Shown here: positions 23,446 through 33,300 of the stretch, piece by piece
Layout of the letters: each line of letters begins with the position of its first letter
Position numbering within the stretch: position 1 is the stretch's first letter
Assembly (NCBI GenBank): GCA_934630495.1
Contig: CAKTVW010000004.1
Location: forward strand, 1 to 64,000
DNA length: 64,000 nucleotides
Source: an uncultured Oscillospiraceae bacterium
Lineage (GTDB): Bacteria > Bacillota > Clostridia > Oscillospirales > Oscillospiraceae
Direction: 5' to 3'
The notes under the pieces: model-generated
Told to the model about the DNA's origin: nothing
Database searches by the model: none
The model's input: the letters and a program-made list of their open reading frames with translations, nothing else
Position numbers and translations under genes: made by a program

Positions 23446-25275
23446 ATGACACGGGAAGAATTGAAGGCGGCGGCGCTTTCGCTGCCGTATGAGCCGGGCG
23501 TTTATCTGATGAAAAACGCCGAAGACACGGTGATCTATGTCGGCAAGGCAAAAAAACTGAAAAATCGCGTCACGCAGTATTTTCAGGATACCGCCTCGCA
23601 CAATACCAAGACCCGCCGCATGGTGTCGCAGGTCGATCATTTCGAGACGATCGCCGCCGCGACGGAATTTGAGGCGCTGGTGCTGGAGTGCTCTCTCATC
23701 AAGCACTACATGCCCAAGTACAACATCCTGCTCAAGGACGATAAGGGGTATCCTTATCTGCGCGTTGATATGCGTGAGCCGTACCCGGTCATTACGCTGG
23801 CCGGACGCGTCAAGGACGACGGCGCGTCGTACTTCGGGCCTTACGGAAGCAGAGGACGTTCGCAGCAGGTGATCGATGCCATTGCAGCGGCGTTTCATCT
23901 TCCGAAATGCTCGAAGAAGTTTCCGAGAGACGTCGGCAAAGAGCGCCCGTGCCTGAATTTTCAGATGGGACTGTGCGACGGCTGGTGCCGACCGGAAATG
24001 TCCATGACGGAGTATCGCGGCAGAATGGAGCAGGCCGTCCTGCTTCTTCAGGGAAAGCAGCAGCCGCTCTGCCGCGAACTGTGCGAAAAAATGGAACAGG
24101 CGGCCGATGCGCTGGATTTTGAGCACGCCGCCCTTTACCGCGACCGTCTGCGCGCACTGGAAGCGCTGTCGCAGAGACAGCTCGTCACAGCCGGGACGAT
24201 GGCCGATACGGACGTGATCGGCTGGTATCAGACGGAGGCGAAGGCATGCTTTGCCGTGCTGCATTTTATACGCGGCAATTTGATGGATAAGGACTATGAG
24301 CTGCTGCCTGCGGCGGATGACGCAGGAGAGGCGCTTTCCTCGTTGATAAAGCAATATTATTTGACCCGAAAGGCCGCGCCGAAGCAGATATTGATACCGA
24401 TGCCGATGGAGGATGCCGCGCTGTTTTCCGAGCTGCTGCTGCAAAAGCTGGACAAGCGCGTTCAGATCTCCGTCCCGCAGCGGGGAAATAAGCGCAAGCT
24501 TCTCGAGCTTGCGGAAAAAAATGCGCGCGAGGAGGCTGTTCGCGCCACCTCCGCCGCAGAGCGCATCAGCGGTACGCTGACGCTGCTTCGGGACATGCTT
24601 GGTCTGGCGGAGCTTCCGCGCCGCTTAGAGGCCTACGACATCTCCAATACGGCGGGCACCGATATCGTGGCGTCCATGACGGTATTTGTCGACGGCAAGC
24701 CGAAAAAGAGCGGCTATAAGCGCTTTAAGCTTGAAAATATGGACGATCAGGACGACTACGCGTCTATGCGGCAGGTGCTCTGCCGCCGTTTCTGCCGCTA
24801 TCTGGACGGCGATAAGGGCTTCGACGAGCGCCCCGATGCGCTGCTGATCGACGGCGGCGCGGTCCACGCCGAAACGGTGCGCGAGGCCCTGTCCGCAATG
24901 GAAATTGAGCTTCCGATCTTCGGCATGGTCAAGGACGACCGTCACCGCACGCGGGCGCTCGTAACGCCGGACGGGCGGGAGATCGGGATCCAGACGGTCC
25001 CGGCGGTCTTTGCGCTGATCGGCCGTATTCAGGAGGAGACGCACCGCTTTGCCATCACCTATCATCGGACGCTCCGCAGCAAACGCGTAAAAGGCTCTCA
25101 GCTCGACGCCATTGACGGAATAGGCGAGAAGCGGCGGCTGGCGCTTCTGAAGCACTACCGCTCTCTGGCCGCCATTCGGGAGGCGAGCGAGGAAGATCTT
25201 TCCCACGTCGTACCGTCCGCGGCGGCACATGCCGTTTATGTTCACTTCCACCCCGACGGGGAAAACAAGCGGTGA
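23446..25275 (+). CDS. uvrC: Excinuclease ABC subunit C
   Basis: This 609-residue endonuclease makes both incisions in nucleotide excision repair. It has the GIY-YIG domain (GVY 18-20, YVGKAKKLKNRV 31-42), a Cys-rich patch, a UVR UvrB-binding motif (about 200-235), the RNase H-like 5' nuclease domain (YDISNTAGTDIVASM) and a C-terminal helix-hairpin-helix. The ATG at 23446 has only a weak GGTGA before it. The 193-base gap upstream is GC-rich with one hairpin (GGGCGG/CCGCCC, 23342-23366) and no convincing gene. uvrA is also in the window but uvrB is not. Confidence 0.95.
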   Translation: MTREELKAAALSLPYEPGVYLMKNAEDTVIYVGKAKKLKNRVTQYFQDTASHNTKTRRMVSQVDHFETIAAATEFEALVLECSLIKHYMPKYNILLKDDKGYPYLRVDMREPYPVITLAGRVKDDGASYFGPYGSRGRSQQVIDAIAAAFHLPKCSKKFPRDVGKERPCLNFQMGLCDGWCRPEMSMTEYRGRMEQAVLLLQGKQQPLCRELCEKMEQAADALDFEHAALYRDRLRALEALSQRQLVTAGTMADTDVIGWYQTEAKACFAVLHFIRGNLMDKDYELLPAADDAGEALSSLIKQYYLTRKAAPKQILIPMPMEDAALFSELLLQKLDKRVQISVPQRGNKRKLLELAEKNAREEAVRATSAAERISGTLTLLRDMLGLAELPRRLEAYDISNTAGTDIVASMTVFVDGKPKKSGYKRFKLENMDDQDDYASMRQVLCRRFCRYLDGDKGFDERPDALLIDGGAVHAETVREALSAMEIELPIFGMVKDDRHRTRALVTPDGREIGIQTVPAVFALIGRIQEETHRFAITYHRTLRSKRVKGSQLDAIDGIGEKRRLALLKHYRSLAAIREASEEDLSHVVPSAAAHAVYVHFHPDGENKR

Positions 25276-25303
25276 TCTGCCGCGTTGGAAAGGAAAACCG
25301 ATT

Positions 25304-25855
25304 ATGCGCGTTATCACGGGGACTGCCCGGGGCACCAATCTCAAGGCGCCGGACGGACTGCTGACGCGTCCCACTGCGGACCGCGTTAAGCAGGCGCTGT
25401 TTAATATCATTCAATATGAAATTGCCGGCGACGTTCTGGACCTGTTTGCAGGCTCGGGACAGCTCGGCATCGAGGCACTGAGCCGCGGCGCGTCGCACGC
25501 CGTTTTTGTCGATCAGCGCCGCGAGGCGCTTTCGATCGTCCGCGAAAATCTTGATCGCACGCACCTTGCGTCGCAGGCGGAGCTGGTGTGCGCAGATTAC
25601 CTGAATTATCTGGATCGGTGCATAAAACGTTTCCGCCTGATCTTTTTGGACCCGCCTTACGCAGAAAAATATCTGGAAAATGCAATAAAACGCATCTCGG
25701 AAATTGACATTTTGGCGGAAGGTGGTATAATTATCACAGAACGCCCCGCCGACAAGGTGCTCGATTGCAGTCCGTCCGGCCTGATACGCTCCAAGGACTA
25801 TTGCTACGGCAAGACCGCGATCACACTTTTTCGCCGCGAAGAGGATGTATTATGA
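25304..25855 (+). CDS. rsmD: 16S rRNA (guanine-966-N2)-methyltransferase RsmD
   Basis: This 183-residue SAM-dependent methyltransferase begins MRVITGTARGTNLKAP. It has the SAM-binding motif VLDLFAGSGQLGIEALSRGA and the catalytic LDPPY motif of N2-G methylases. It is coupled by ATGA to coaD, a very common pair. The last third (about 25620-25760) is AT-rich and contains a consensus promoter directed at coaD. Confidence 0.94.
   Translation: MRVITGTARGTNLKAPDGLLTRPTADRVKQALFNIIQYEIAGDVLDLFAGSGQLGIEALSRGASHAVFVDQRREALSIVRENLDRTHLASQAELVCADYLNYLDRCIKRFRLIFLDPPYAEKYLENAIKRISEIDILAEGGIIITERPADKVLDCSPSGLIRSKDYCYGKTAITLFRREEDVL
25704..25731 (+). promoter_or_regulatory. Internal promoter in rsmD, upstream of coaD
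   Basis: Perfect TTGACA (25704-25709), 16 bases, perfect TATAAT (25726-25731), all inside the rsmD reading frame and about 120 bases before coaD. It could uncouple coaD and the next gene from rsmD. Confidence 0.5.
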
Positions 25856-26352
25856 AGACAGCCGTTTATCCGGGCAGCTTTGACCCCGTTACCAAGGGCC
25901 ATTTGAATATTATCGAACGCGCATCGGCGCTCTTCGACCGCGTGATCGTCTGCGTCATGGTAAACTGCGAAAAAAAGCCGCTGTTCTCCTTGCAGGAGCG
26001 GGAGGAGCTTTTGCGCAGAGTTACGGCGCACCTGCCCAACGTGACCGTTGATTCTCATAACGGACTGCTGGCCGATTACGCCGCCGCACACGGCTGCTGC
26101 ACGATCGTCAAGGGGCTTCGCGCCGGTTCTGATTTTGAAAAGGAATTTCAGATGGCGATGATCAACCGCAAGCTCAATCCGAAGCTGGATTCCCTCTTCC
26201 TTACGGCGGAGCATCAATTCATGTATCTCAGCTCCAGCGCCGTGAAAGAAATGGGATATTATCAGGCCGATCTCAGCGATTTTCTGCCGCCGGAGATCTT
26301 AGAGGATTTTAAACAAAAAATCAGAAATACAGCGAATCATAAGGAGGCTTAA
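25852..26352 (+). CDS. coaD: Phosphopantetheine adenylyltransferase
   Basis: This 166-residue enzyme makes dephospho-CoA from phosphopantetheine and ATP, the fourth step of CoA synthesis. The nucleotidyltransferase motif YPGSFDPVTKGH (6-17) and the later KGLRAGSDFEKE and YLSSSAVKE segments are intact. It overlaps rsmD by ATGA, and the next gene follows after two bases. The length is standard. Confidence 0.97.
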   Translation: MKTAVYPGSFDPVTKGHLNIIERASALFDRVIVCVMVNCEKKPLFSLQEREELLRRVTAHLPNVTVDSHNGLLADYAAAHGCCTIVKGLRAGSDFEKEFQMAMINRKLNPKLDSLFLTAEHQFMYLSSSAVKEMGYYQADLSDFLPPEILEDFKQKIRNTANHKEA

Positions 26353-26354
26353 CC

Positions 26355-26867
26355 ATGAACGAACACGGTATTGAAGAACTCATCGGCACATTATACGAAA
26401 TGGTACAGGATGCAAAGAACGTCCCCTTCAGCGGAGACAAGTGCTCTCTCGAGCGTGAGCGCGTACTCGATCTTCTCGACGAGATTTCCAACAAGCTGCC
26501 CGGCGAGCTGAAGCAGGCAAAGACGATCGTGGATTCCCGCAGCGAGCTTATCACGAACGCAAAGCGTGAGGCGGAGAATATCCTGAAGGCCGCGCAGGCG
26601 CAGGCTCGTCAGCTTGTCTCGCAGGAGGCGGTCTATCAGGAGGCAAAGAATCAGGCCAACGAGATGCTCAAGACCACGCAGAACCAGATGAAGGAGCTGC
26701 GTCAGGTCGCCAACGAGTATGTTGACGAGTCCCTGCGCAAGACCGAGGAAGCCGTGGCGCAGTCTCTGTCCGAAATTCGCGACTGCCGTTCCAAGTTCCG
26801 CGCCGCCATCGCACCGCAGCAACAGCAGTCCGCCCGCGCATCTTCCCCGATCATTGAAGATGTCTGA
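26355..26867 (+). CDS. Coiled-coil protein following coaD
   Basis: This 170-residue, mostly helical protein has charged heptad-like sequence from about 60 to 150 and no membrane segment. The N-terminal 55 residues (ELIGTLYEMVQDAKNVPFSG) form a separate hydrophobic patch; the C-terminus is Gln/Ser-rich and disordered. It resembles subunit-b-like or DivIVA-like coiled coils in texture only. Its two-base spacing after coaD and a terminator after it place it in the rsmD-coaD unit. A cell-division or scaffold role is a guess; I do not recognise a named family. Confidence 0.78.
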   Translation: MNEHGIEELIGTLYEMVQDAKNVPFSGDKCSLERERVLDLLDEISNKLPGELKQAKTIVDSRSELITNAKREAENILKAAQAQARQLVSQEAVYQEAKNQANEMLKTTQNQMKELRQVANEYVDESLRKTEEAVAQSLSEIRDCRSKFRAAIAPQQQQSARASSPIIEDV

Positions 26868-26881
26868 TTTTTGAGATCATT

Positions 26882-26914
26882 ACAGGCCAATTCATCCTGA
26901 ATTGACCTGTTTTT
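26882..26914 (+). terminator. Terminator after the coiled-coil gene
   Basis: A 13-base stem with one C-A mismatch (26882-26894 with 26898-26910), TCC loop and TTTTT tail. It ends the rsmD-coaD transcript just before the phosphohexomutase gene. Confidence 0.85.
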
Positions 26915-26932
26915 CAAAAGAAGGAGGATATT

Positions 26933-28639
26933 ATGGATTACTTGGAACGCTATCGCGGCTGGTGCGAGAATGCACCGCTGGAGGAAAAGGACCGTGCGCA
27001 GCTTGAAGCAATGCGTTCGGATGAAAATGCACTCAAATCCTGCTTCGGCGCGGAGCTTGCATTCGGCACGGCGGGCATTCGCGGGATCATGGGCTTGGGC
27101 ACGAACCGCCTCAACGAGTTTACCGTTCGGCGCACGGCACAGGGGCTTGCCGCGTGGCTGACTGCGACCAACCTGCCGCAGAAGTGCGCCATCGGCTACG
27201 ATTCCCGCCATAATTCGCGGCTCTATGCCGAAATTTGTGCCGTTGCGCTTGCCGAGCGCGGCGTTCATGTCTATGTCTATCACGAGCTTGCGCCGACGCC
27301 GATGCTTTCCTTTGCCGTTCGCCGACTCGGCTGCGGCTGCGGCATCGTGGTGTCCGCCAGCCATAACGCAGGCGCCTATAACGGCATCAAGTGCTACGGC
27401 CCGGACGGCTGTCAGATGACTGACGAACCGGCGGCGATCGTCTATCGGGAGATCGAGAAGATCCCTTATTTCGTAGCGGCAAAGCAGAGCTTTGACTACT
27501 GCATGGCAAAGCGCGACGTGGAATTTATCGCGCCGGAGCTTTGGGAGGAATACTATGAAACGGTGCTGAACGAACGCATCGCTTCCACACCCTCCGACAA
27601 TCTGAACCTGCTGTATACGCCGCTGTGCGGCACGGGTAATAAGCCTGTGCGCACCGTGCTCGGCCGGATCGGCGTCAATGTGGACGTCGTTAAGGTGCAG
27701 GAACGCCCGGACGGCGATTTCAAGACCTGCGAATATCCGAATCCCGAAACGGATGCTGCACTGAACGAGAGCTATAAGATCGCGCGGCAGACCCATCCCG
27801 ACCTGATCCTCGGAACGGACCCCGACTGCGACCGCGTGGCCGTTGCGGTGCCTGACGGCGAGGGCTTCCGTAAGCTTACGGGTAACGAGCTTGGCTGCCT
27901 GCTGCTGGACTACATTCTCGGCGAGCTGAGCGCGAAGAACAAGCTCCCGAAGGACCCCGTAGCCGTGCGCAGTATCGTTTCCACTCCGCTTGCCGATAAG
28001 GTCGCGGCGAAGTACGGCGTAAAAATGCGCAGTGTCCTGACCGGCTTTAAGTATATCGGCGGCGAAATCCTTGCGCTCGAGGAAAAGGGCGAAGAGAACC
28101 GTTTCGTCTTCGGCTTTGAGGAAAGCTGCGGCTATTTAAGAGGCACTTACGCCCGCGATAAGGACGCCGTCGTTGCGTCTATGCTGACGTGCGACCTTGC
28201 CGCGAAGCTCAAGCGCGAGGGAATGAACCTTGCGCAGAAAATGGACACGCTGTATAATGAGCTGGGCTGGCACGAGGCTAAGGTCATCAGCATCGAGCTG
28301 AAGGGGCCGAACGCGATGGAGCTGTCGGCGAAGTTTATGTCGGATTTCCGTGCGAACACGCCGAAGACCCTGAGCGGGATCAGCGTAACAGAGGTGACCG
28401 ACTATTCCGCACGGACGTCCAAGAATCTTCTGACCGGCGCGGAAACGCCCGTCACGCTGCCGAAGTCCAATGTTGTTGCGCTGACGCTGGGAGAAAAGGG
28501 CAGTGTGATCGTACGCCCGTCGGGCACGGAGCCGAAGGTCAAGCTTTATCTGACTGCGGTCGACAGCAGCAAGGCAGCCGCGGAAAAGCTGCTTTCCGAG
28601 CTTGTCGAGGCCATGAATGCGTTCGTTCCGCAATCTTGA
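26933..28639 (+). CDS. Phosphoglucomutase/phosphomannomutase (alpha-D-phosphohexomutase)
   Basis: This 568-residue enzyme interconverts hexose 1- and 6-phosphates. It has the active-site serine loop SASHNAGAYNG (Ser143), the metal-binding DPDCDRV loop (about 297-303), the sugar-binding GFEESCGYL and the phosphate-binding RPSGTEPKVKLY. The length and the N-terminal FGTAGIRG match the long PgcA-type enzymes of Firmicutes. The usual Pro of the SxSHNP loop is Ala. AAGGAGGAT precedes the ATG. It may be transcribed alone, as a terminator lies just upstream and a promoter just downstream. Confidence 0.93.
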   Translation: MDYLERYRGWCENAPLEEKDRAQLEAMRSDENALKSCFGAELAFGTAGIRGIMGLGTNRLNEFTVRRTAQGLAAWLTATNLPQKCAIGYDSRHNSRLYAEICAVALAERGVHVYVYHELAPTPMLSFAVRRLGCGCGIVVSASHNAGAYNGIKCYGPDGCQMTDEPAAIVYREIEKIPYFVAAKQSFDYCMAKRDVEFIAPELWEEYYETVLNERIASTPSDNLNLLYTPLCGTGNKPVRTVLGRIGVNVDVVKVQERPDGDFKTCEYPNPETDAALNESYKIARQTHPDLILGTDPDCDRVAVAVPDGEGFRKLTGNELGCLLLDYILGELSAKNKLPKDPVAVRSIVSTPLADKVAAKYGVKMRSVLTGFKYIGGEILALEEKGEENRFVFGFEESCGYLRGTYARDKDAVVASMLTCDLAAKLKREGMNLAQKMDTLYNELGWHEAKVISIELKGPNAMELSAKFMSDFRANTPKTLSGISVTEVTDYSARTSKNLLTGAETPVTLPKSNVVALTLGEKGSVIVRPSGTEPKVKLYLTAVDSSKAAAEKLLSELVEAMNAFVPQS

Positions 28640-28642
28640 CCC

Positions 28643-28671
28643 TTGACAACCGGCATAATATTCGTTATCAT
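28643..28671 (+). promoter_or_regulatory. Sigma-A promoter of valS
   Basis: TTGACA (28643-28648), 17 bases, TATCAT (28666-28671), immediately after the phosphohexomutase stop and before the T-box. Confidence 0.8.
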
Positions 28672-28948
28672 AGCGCCATAAGGAAAATGCGCAGAAGAAG
28701 AGGAGTAGCCTCCGCTGCGGCTGCAGAGAGGGAACGGTCGGTGAAAGTTCCCGCCGCGGAAGGGTGAAGGTCGCTTCGGAGCAGGCGGACTGAGCACATG
28801 TCGTTAGGTTCGCACGGCCGCTCCCGTTATAGAGCAGGAGACTTCGACAGAAGGCCTCCGAAAGTGTCCGCAATTTGCGGAAATTCAGGTGGTACCGCGG
28901 AAAGCTTTTTTCGCCCTGAGCTGTGTTGGCAGTTCAGGGCGATTTTTT
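28672..28948 (+). promoter_or_regulatory. T-box riboswitch controlling valS
   Basis: The leader has the hallmark tRNA-acceptor-binding sequence AGGTGGTACCGCGG at 28887-28900, preceded by a long stem I region beginning GAAGAGGAGTAGC (about 28694). A GTC valine codon at 28770-28772, following GTGAAG, fits the specifier position. Uncharged tRNA-Val would favour the antiterminator and allow valS transcription. The specifier assignment is a reading of the primary sequence without a folding calculation. Confidence 0.9.
28912..28948 (+). terminator. T-box terminator
   Basis: CGCCCTGA (28912-28919) pairs with TCAGGGCG (28934-28941) and is followed by ATTTTTT. It is the regulated terminator of the valS T-box. 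Confidence 0.9.
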
Positions 28949-28965
28949 ACGGAAGGAGAAAATCA

Positions 28966-31605
28966 ATGGCAAGAGAATTACCGAAAACCTACGATCCGAA
29001 AGAGGTAGAGGCGAAGCTGTATCAGTTCTGGATGGACGGCGGCTATTTCCATGCCGAACCGGACGAGACGAAGAAGCCCTTTACCATCGTCATGCCGCCC
29101 CCCAATGTCACCGGCCAGCTCCATATCGGCCACGCAATGGACGACACGGCGCAGGATACGCTGACCCGCTTCAAGCGGATGCAGGGCTATAACGCGCTGT
29201 ATCTGCCCGGCGTCGACCATGCCGGTATCGCGACGCAGATCAAGGTCGAGGAGGTCCTGCGGGGCGAGGGCAAGACCCGCTACGATCTCGGCCGCGAAAA
29301 GTTCCTCGAACGCGTCTGGGACTGGAAGCGTCAGTACGGCGACCGCATCGTTACCCAGCAGAAGAAGCTCGGCATTTCCTGTGACTGGCAGCGCTCCCGC
29401 TTTACGATGGACGAGGGCTGCTCCAAGGCGGTGCGCGAGGTGTTCGTGAGCCTTTACGAGCAGGGCTTGATCTATAAGGGCAGCCGCATCATCAACTGGT
29501 GCCCGCACTGCGTTACGGCCCTGTCCGATGCGGAGGTCGAATACGTCGACAAGCCCGGCCACCTGTGGCATATCCGTTATCCCTTGGCCGACGGCAGCGG
29601 CGAGGTCATCGTCGCGACGACGCGCCCGGAAACCATGCTCGGCGACAGCGGCGTATGCGTCAACCCCAACGACGAGCGCTACAAGGCGATCGTCGGCAAG
29701 AACGTGATCCTGCCGCTGATGAACAAGGAAATCCCAGTCGTGGCCGACGACTATGCCGAAATGGACTTCGGCACCGGCTGCGTCAAGATGACCCCGGCGC
29801 ACGACCCCAACGACTTTGAGGTCGGCCTGCGGCATCATCTGGAGATCATTCGCGTCCTCGACGACCACGGCGTGGTCAACGAGCTGGGCGGCAAATATCA
29901 GGGCCTCGACCGCTACGAGGCCAGAAAACAGATCGTCGCTGATCTGGAGGCCGAGGGCTATCTGGTCAAGGTCGAGCCGTACAGCCACAACGTCGGCACC
30001 TGCTACCGCTGCCACCGCGACGTGGAGCCGATCATATCTGCGCAGTGGTTCGTGAAGATGCAGCCGCTGGCCGAAGAGGCGCTGCGCGTGGTGAACGAGG
30101 GCGAAACGAAGTTCGTCCCCGAGCGCTTTACGAAAATCTACACCAACTGGATGGAAAACGTCCGCGACTGGTGTATCTCCCGCCAACTCTGGTGGGGTCA
30201 CCAGATCCCGGCGTGGTACTGCGCCGACTGCGGCCATACGACTGTGTCCCGCGAGGACGCGACCTGCTGTGAAAAGTGCGGCAGTAAGAATATCACCCGC
30301 GACGAGGATGTGTTGGACACTTGGTTCTCTTCCGCCCTGTGGCCGTTTGAGACGCTCGGCTGGCCGGATACGGAAGCGCCTGACTTCAAGTATTTCTACC
30401 CGACGGACGTGCTGGTCACGGGCTATGACATTATCTTCTTCTGGGTCGCGCGGATGATCTTCTCCGGCTGCAAGCAGACCGGCAAGGCGCCGTTCCATAC
30501 GGTCCTCATTCACGGCCTTGTCCGTGATGACAAGGGCAGAAAAATGTCCAAGTCTCTCGGCAACGGCATCGACCCGCTGGAAATGATCGACCGCTTTGGC
30601 GCGGATGCACTGCGCATGAATATGCTCACCGCGAACTCGCCCGGCAACGACATGCGCTTCTATATCGAGCGATGCGAGGCGATGCGAAACTTTGCCAACA
30701 AGCTCTGGAACGCCAGCCGCTATGTCATGATGAACCTCAGCATCGACAAAAACGAGCTGCCCGCACTCGACGAGCTGGAAACGGCGGATAAGTGGATTCT
30801 CTCCAAGCTCAACACGCTCATTGCCGAGGCGACGGAGAACCTCGACAAGTATGAGCTGGGCATTGCCGTTCAGAAAATTTACGATTTCATCTGGGACAGC
30901 TACTGCGACTGGTATATCGAGCTGACCAAGGCCCGCCTGTACGGCGAGGACGAGAAGAGCAAGCGCGTTGCCCAGCAGGTGCTGCTGTATGTGCTCGATC
31001 AGATCCTGCGGCTGATGCACCCGTTCATGCCGTTCATTACAGAGGAGATCTGGCAGGCCATTCCGCACGACGGCGAAGCGCTGATCGTCGCAAAGTGGCC
31101 GGAGTATTCCGAGGCGCTGAGCTTTAAGGCCGAGGAAACGGCGATGGAGAGTATCATGACCGCCATCCGTGCCGTGCGCAACCGCCGCGCGGAGATGAAC
31201 GTTCCGCCGTCGAAGAAGTGCACACTCTATGTTGTCACCGACAAGCGCGACATTTTCCAAAGCGGCGCGGGCTTTATGACACGGCTTGCCTATGCCGATG
31301 ATGTTGTCGTCACCGATAAGGAGCCGGAGGGCCACGAGGCCATGGCTTCCTGTGTAACGCATGACGCGGCGCTCTATATGCCGATGAGCCAGCTTGTGGA
31401 CGTGCAGAAGGAGCTGGAGCGCATTGCCAAGGAGCGCGAAAAGGCGCAGAAGGGCTTGAGCGGTATTCAGGCCAAGCTCAACAACCCCGGCTTTACCGCC
31501 AAAGCGCCCGAGGCAGTCGTGAACGCCGAGCGCGAAAAGGCGCAAAAGTATGAGAGCCTTCTCAAGCAGCTTGACGAGAGCGAAGCACGGCTTAAAAATC
31601 TTTAA
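28966..31605 (+). CDS. valS: Valine-tRNA ligase
   Basis: This 879-residue class I synthetase has the HIGH motif in [16 protein letters not shown], the CP1 editing domain (about 190-350), the KMSKS loop in [14 protein letters not shown], an anticodon-binding domain and a C-terminal coiled-coil arm that contacts tRNA. GGAAGGAG precedes the ATG at 28966; the longer frame runs through the T-box and was rejected. It is regulated by the T-box upstream and ends at a strong terminator. Confidence 0.98.
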   Translation: MARELPKTYDPKEVEAKLYQFWMDGGYFHAEPDETKKPFTIVMPPPNVTGQLHIGHAMDDTAQDTLTRFKRMQGYNALYLPGVDHAGIATQIKVEEVLRGEGKTRYDLGREKFLERVWDWKRQYGDRIVTQQKKLGISCDWQRSRFTMDEGCSKAVREVFVSLYEQGLIYKGSRIINWCPHCVTALSDAEVEYVDKPGHLWHIRYPLADGSGEVIVATTRPETMLGDSGVCVNPNDERYKAIVGKNVILPLMNKEIPVVADDYAEMDFGTGCVKMTPAHDPNDFEVGLRHHLEIIRVLDDHGVVNELGGKYQGLDRYEARKQIVADLEAEGYLVKVEPYSHNVGTCYRCHRDVEPIISAQWFVKMQPLAEEALRVVNEGETKFVPERFTKIYTNWMENVRDWCISRQLWWGHQIPAWYCADCGHTTVSREDATCCEKCGSKNITRDEDVLDTWFSSALWPFETLGWPDTEAPDFKYFYPTDVLVTGYDIIFFWVARMIFSGCKQTGKAPFHTVLIHGLVRDDKGRKMSKSLGNGIDPLEMIDRFGADALRMNMLTANSPGNDMRFYIERCEAMRNFANKLWNASRYVMMNLSIDKNELPALDELETADKWILSKLNTLIAEATENLDKYELGIAVQKIYDFIWDSYCDWYIELTKARLYGEDEKSKRVAQQVLLYVLDQILRLMHPFMPFITEEIWQAIPHDGEALIVAKWPEYSEALSFKAEETAMESIMTAIRAVRNRRAEMNVPPSKKCTLYVVTDKRDIFQSGAGFMTRLAYADDVVVTDKEPEGHEAMASCVTHDAALYMPMSQLVDVQKELERIAKEREKAQKGLSGIQAKLNNPGFTAKAPEAVVNAEREKAQKYESLLKQLDESEARLKNL

Positions 31606-31621
31606 TTCTATATACTGACAG

Positions 31622-31653
31622 TCGGGTCTGCTGCGGCAGACCCGATTATTTTT
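31622..31653 (+). terminator. Terminator after valS
   Basis: Perfect 10-base arms (31622-31631, 31636-31645) with a TGCG loop, followed by TTATTTTTT. Confidence 0.9.
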
Positions 31654-31674
31654 TGAGATCGATGGTTTTTCTTC

Positions 31675-31703
31675 TTTATTTCCGAGCGGGGTTGGTGTAT
31701 AAT
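31675..31703 (+). promoter_or_regulatory. Possible promoter of the lepB operon
   Basis: A perfect TATAAT (31698-31703) lies 17 bases after a poor -35 (TTTATT, 31675-31680). It is the only candidate between the valS terminator and lepB. Confidence 0.45.
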
Positions 31704-31798
31704 TCGATATAAGGGAAGTCTGCGGAGGTTTTCCCGCGCGAAGCCGACGGCGTTTCCGCGACACCCGGGATACCTTCTTGTATTGGAGGATGATGACA

Positions 31799-32434
31799 AT
31801 GGAGCCTGAACGCACAGAGCAGACGGGAAAAGAAAAAAAGCGCGAAAAGCGCCCGCCCTTGCTGGATCTGTACGCGCTGCTGCATGATCTTGTTTATATT
31901 TTGGCCGCGATCGTGCTGGTGTTTGTTTTTTGTGTCCGCCTTGTCGGCGTAAACGGCGAATCAATGCTGCCGACGCTTCGGCACGGCGACTATCTTGCAT
32001 TGCAAAGCAACGTCATTATGGGCGAGCTGAAATACGGCGATATCATTGTCGCGCGAAAGCTGAGCTTTGAAGACGGCGAGCCGATCGTCAAGCGCGTCAT
32101 TGCCACCGAGGGACAGACCGTCAACATCCGCGAGGAAAACGGCGTGATCTCGGTCTATGTCGACGGCGTGAAGCTGGACGAACCGTATATCAATGAGCCG
32201 ATGCAGTTTATTTCCTACGCGCAGGACTACGGCCCGGAGGGATATACGCTGACGGTCGACGAAAACTGCGTGTTCGTCATGGGCGACAACCGCAACCATT
32301 CCTCCGACAGCCGCATTGCCTCGATCGGAGAGATCAAGCTCGATCAGGTGCTCGGCAAGGTGCTTTTGATCGTTTTCCCCGGCCGAGAGGCTGACGGGAG
32401 CCGTGATACAGGCCGCTTGGGAGTGGTTTCCTGA
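31799..32434 (+). CDS. lepB: Signal peptidase I
   Basis: This 211-residue membrane protease cleaves signal peptides from exported proteins. It has one N-terminal membrane segment (about 29-49), catalytic Ser55 in NGESMLPTL, general-base Lys98 in IVKRVIA, and the box GDNRNHSSDSR. The ATG at 31799 is chosen because GGAGG sits nine bases upstream and overlaps earlier ATGs. It is followed by rbgA through a TGATG overlap. Confidence 0.93.
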   Translation: MEPERTEQTGKEKKREKRPPLLDLYALLHDLVYILAAIVLVFVFCVRLVGVNGESMLPTLRHGDYLALQSNVIMGELKYGDIIVARKLSFEDGEPIVKRVIATEGQTVNIREENGVISVYVDGVKLDEPYINEPMQFISYAQDYGPEGYTLTVDENCVFVMGDNRNHSSDSRIASIGEIKLDQVLGKVLLIVFPGREADGSRDTGRLGVVS

Positions 32435-33300
32435 TGGACGACCGCATGAACATCCAGTGGTATCCGGGCCACATGACCAAGACCCGTCGGCAGATGGAGG
32501 AGGACCTTAAGCTGGTCGACGCGGTGTGCGAGCTGGTCGACGCGCGTATTCCGCTTTCCAGCCGAAACCCGGATATCGACACGCTTTGCAGCAGTAAGCC
32601 GCGCCTGATGATCCTCAACCGCATCGATATGGCCGATGCGGACGTCACCGCCAAATGGAGCGAGCATTTCCGGCAGCAGGGCATGGCGGTCGTGCGGACG
32701 GACTGCAAGAGCCGCAAGGGCATCGACCGCTTTGTGCCGACGGTGCGCGAGCTTTTGTCCGAGAAGCTTCAGCGCTATGCCGCAAAGGGGTATGTCAGCA
32801 AGCCGCTGAAGCTGATGATCGTGGGCATTCCGAATGTCGGGAAATCGACGTTTATCAATCAGGTGGCCGGACGGAAGGGCGCCAAGGCCGAAAACCGTCC
32901 CGGCGTCACGCGCGGCAAGCAATGGGTCACGGTCGACCGCGGACTGCTTCTGCTCGACACGCCGGGAATTTTATGGCCGAAATTCGACGATGAAGAGGTC
33001 GGACGGCGGCTTGCCTATACCGGCGCGGTCAAGGACGATGTTCTCGACACGGAGACACTTGCGGCGAATCTGATGGCGCTGCTGTACCGCCGCTATCCGC
33101 AGGCGCTTAGTGCAAGGTATAAGCTGGAGCCGCAGGAGACTGCCGACGGCTACGCCCTGCTGGAGCAGGCGGCAAAGAAGCGCGGATTCCTGCTTGCGCG
33201 CGGAGAGCTGGACACCGAGCGTATGGCCCGTATCCTGCTGGAAGAATTTCGGAGCTGCAAGATCGGAAAATTCAGCCTGGAGACACCCGATGAGATATGA
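32434..33300 (+). CDS. rbgA: Ribosome biogenesis GTPase RbgA (YlqF)
   Basis: This 288-residue circularly permuted GTPase has G4 (LNRID, 61-65) before G1 (GIPNVGKST, 131-139) and G3 (DTPGILWPKF). The NIQWYPGHMTK start is the family hallmark. It drives a late step of 50S assembly. The start overlaps the lepB stop (TGATG), and rnhB is two genes downstream, the normal Firmicutes order. The last 11 bases overlap a small unknown gene. Confidence 0.95.
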   Translation: MDDRMNIQWYPGHMTKTRRQMEEDLKLVDAVCELVDARIPLSSRNPDIDTLCSSKPRLMILNRIDMADADVTAKWSEHFRQQGMAVVRTDCKSRKGIDRFVPTVRELLSEKLQRYAAKGYVSKPLKLMIVGIPNVGKSTFINQVAGRKGAKAENRPGVTRGKQWVTVDRGLLLLDTPGILWPKFDDEEVGRRLAYTGAVKDDVLDTETLAANLMALLYRRYPQALSARYKLEPQETADGYALLEQAAKKRGFLLARGELDTERMARILLEEFRSCKIGKFSLETPDEI

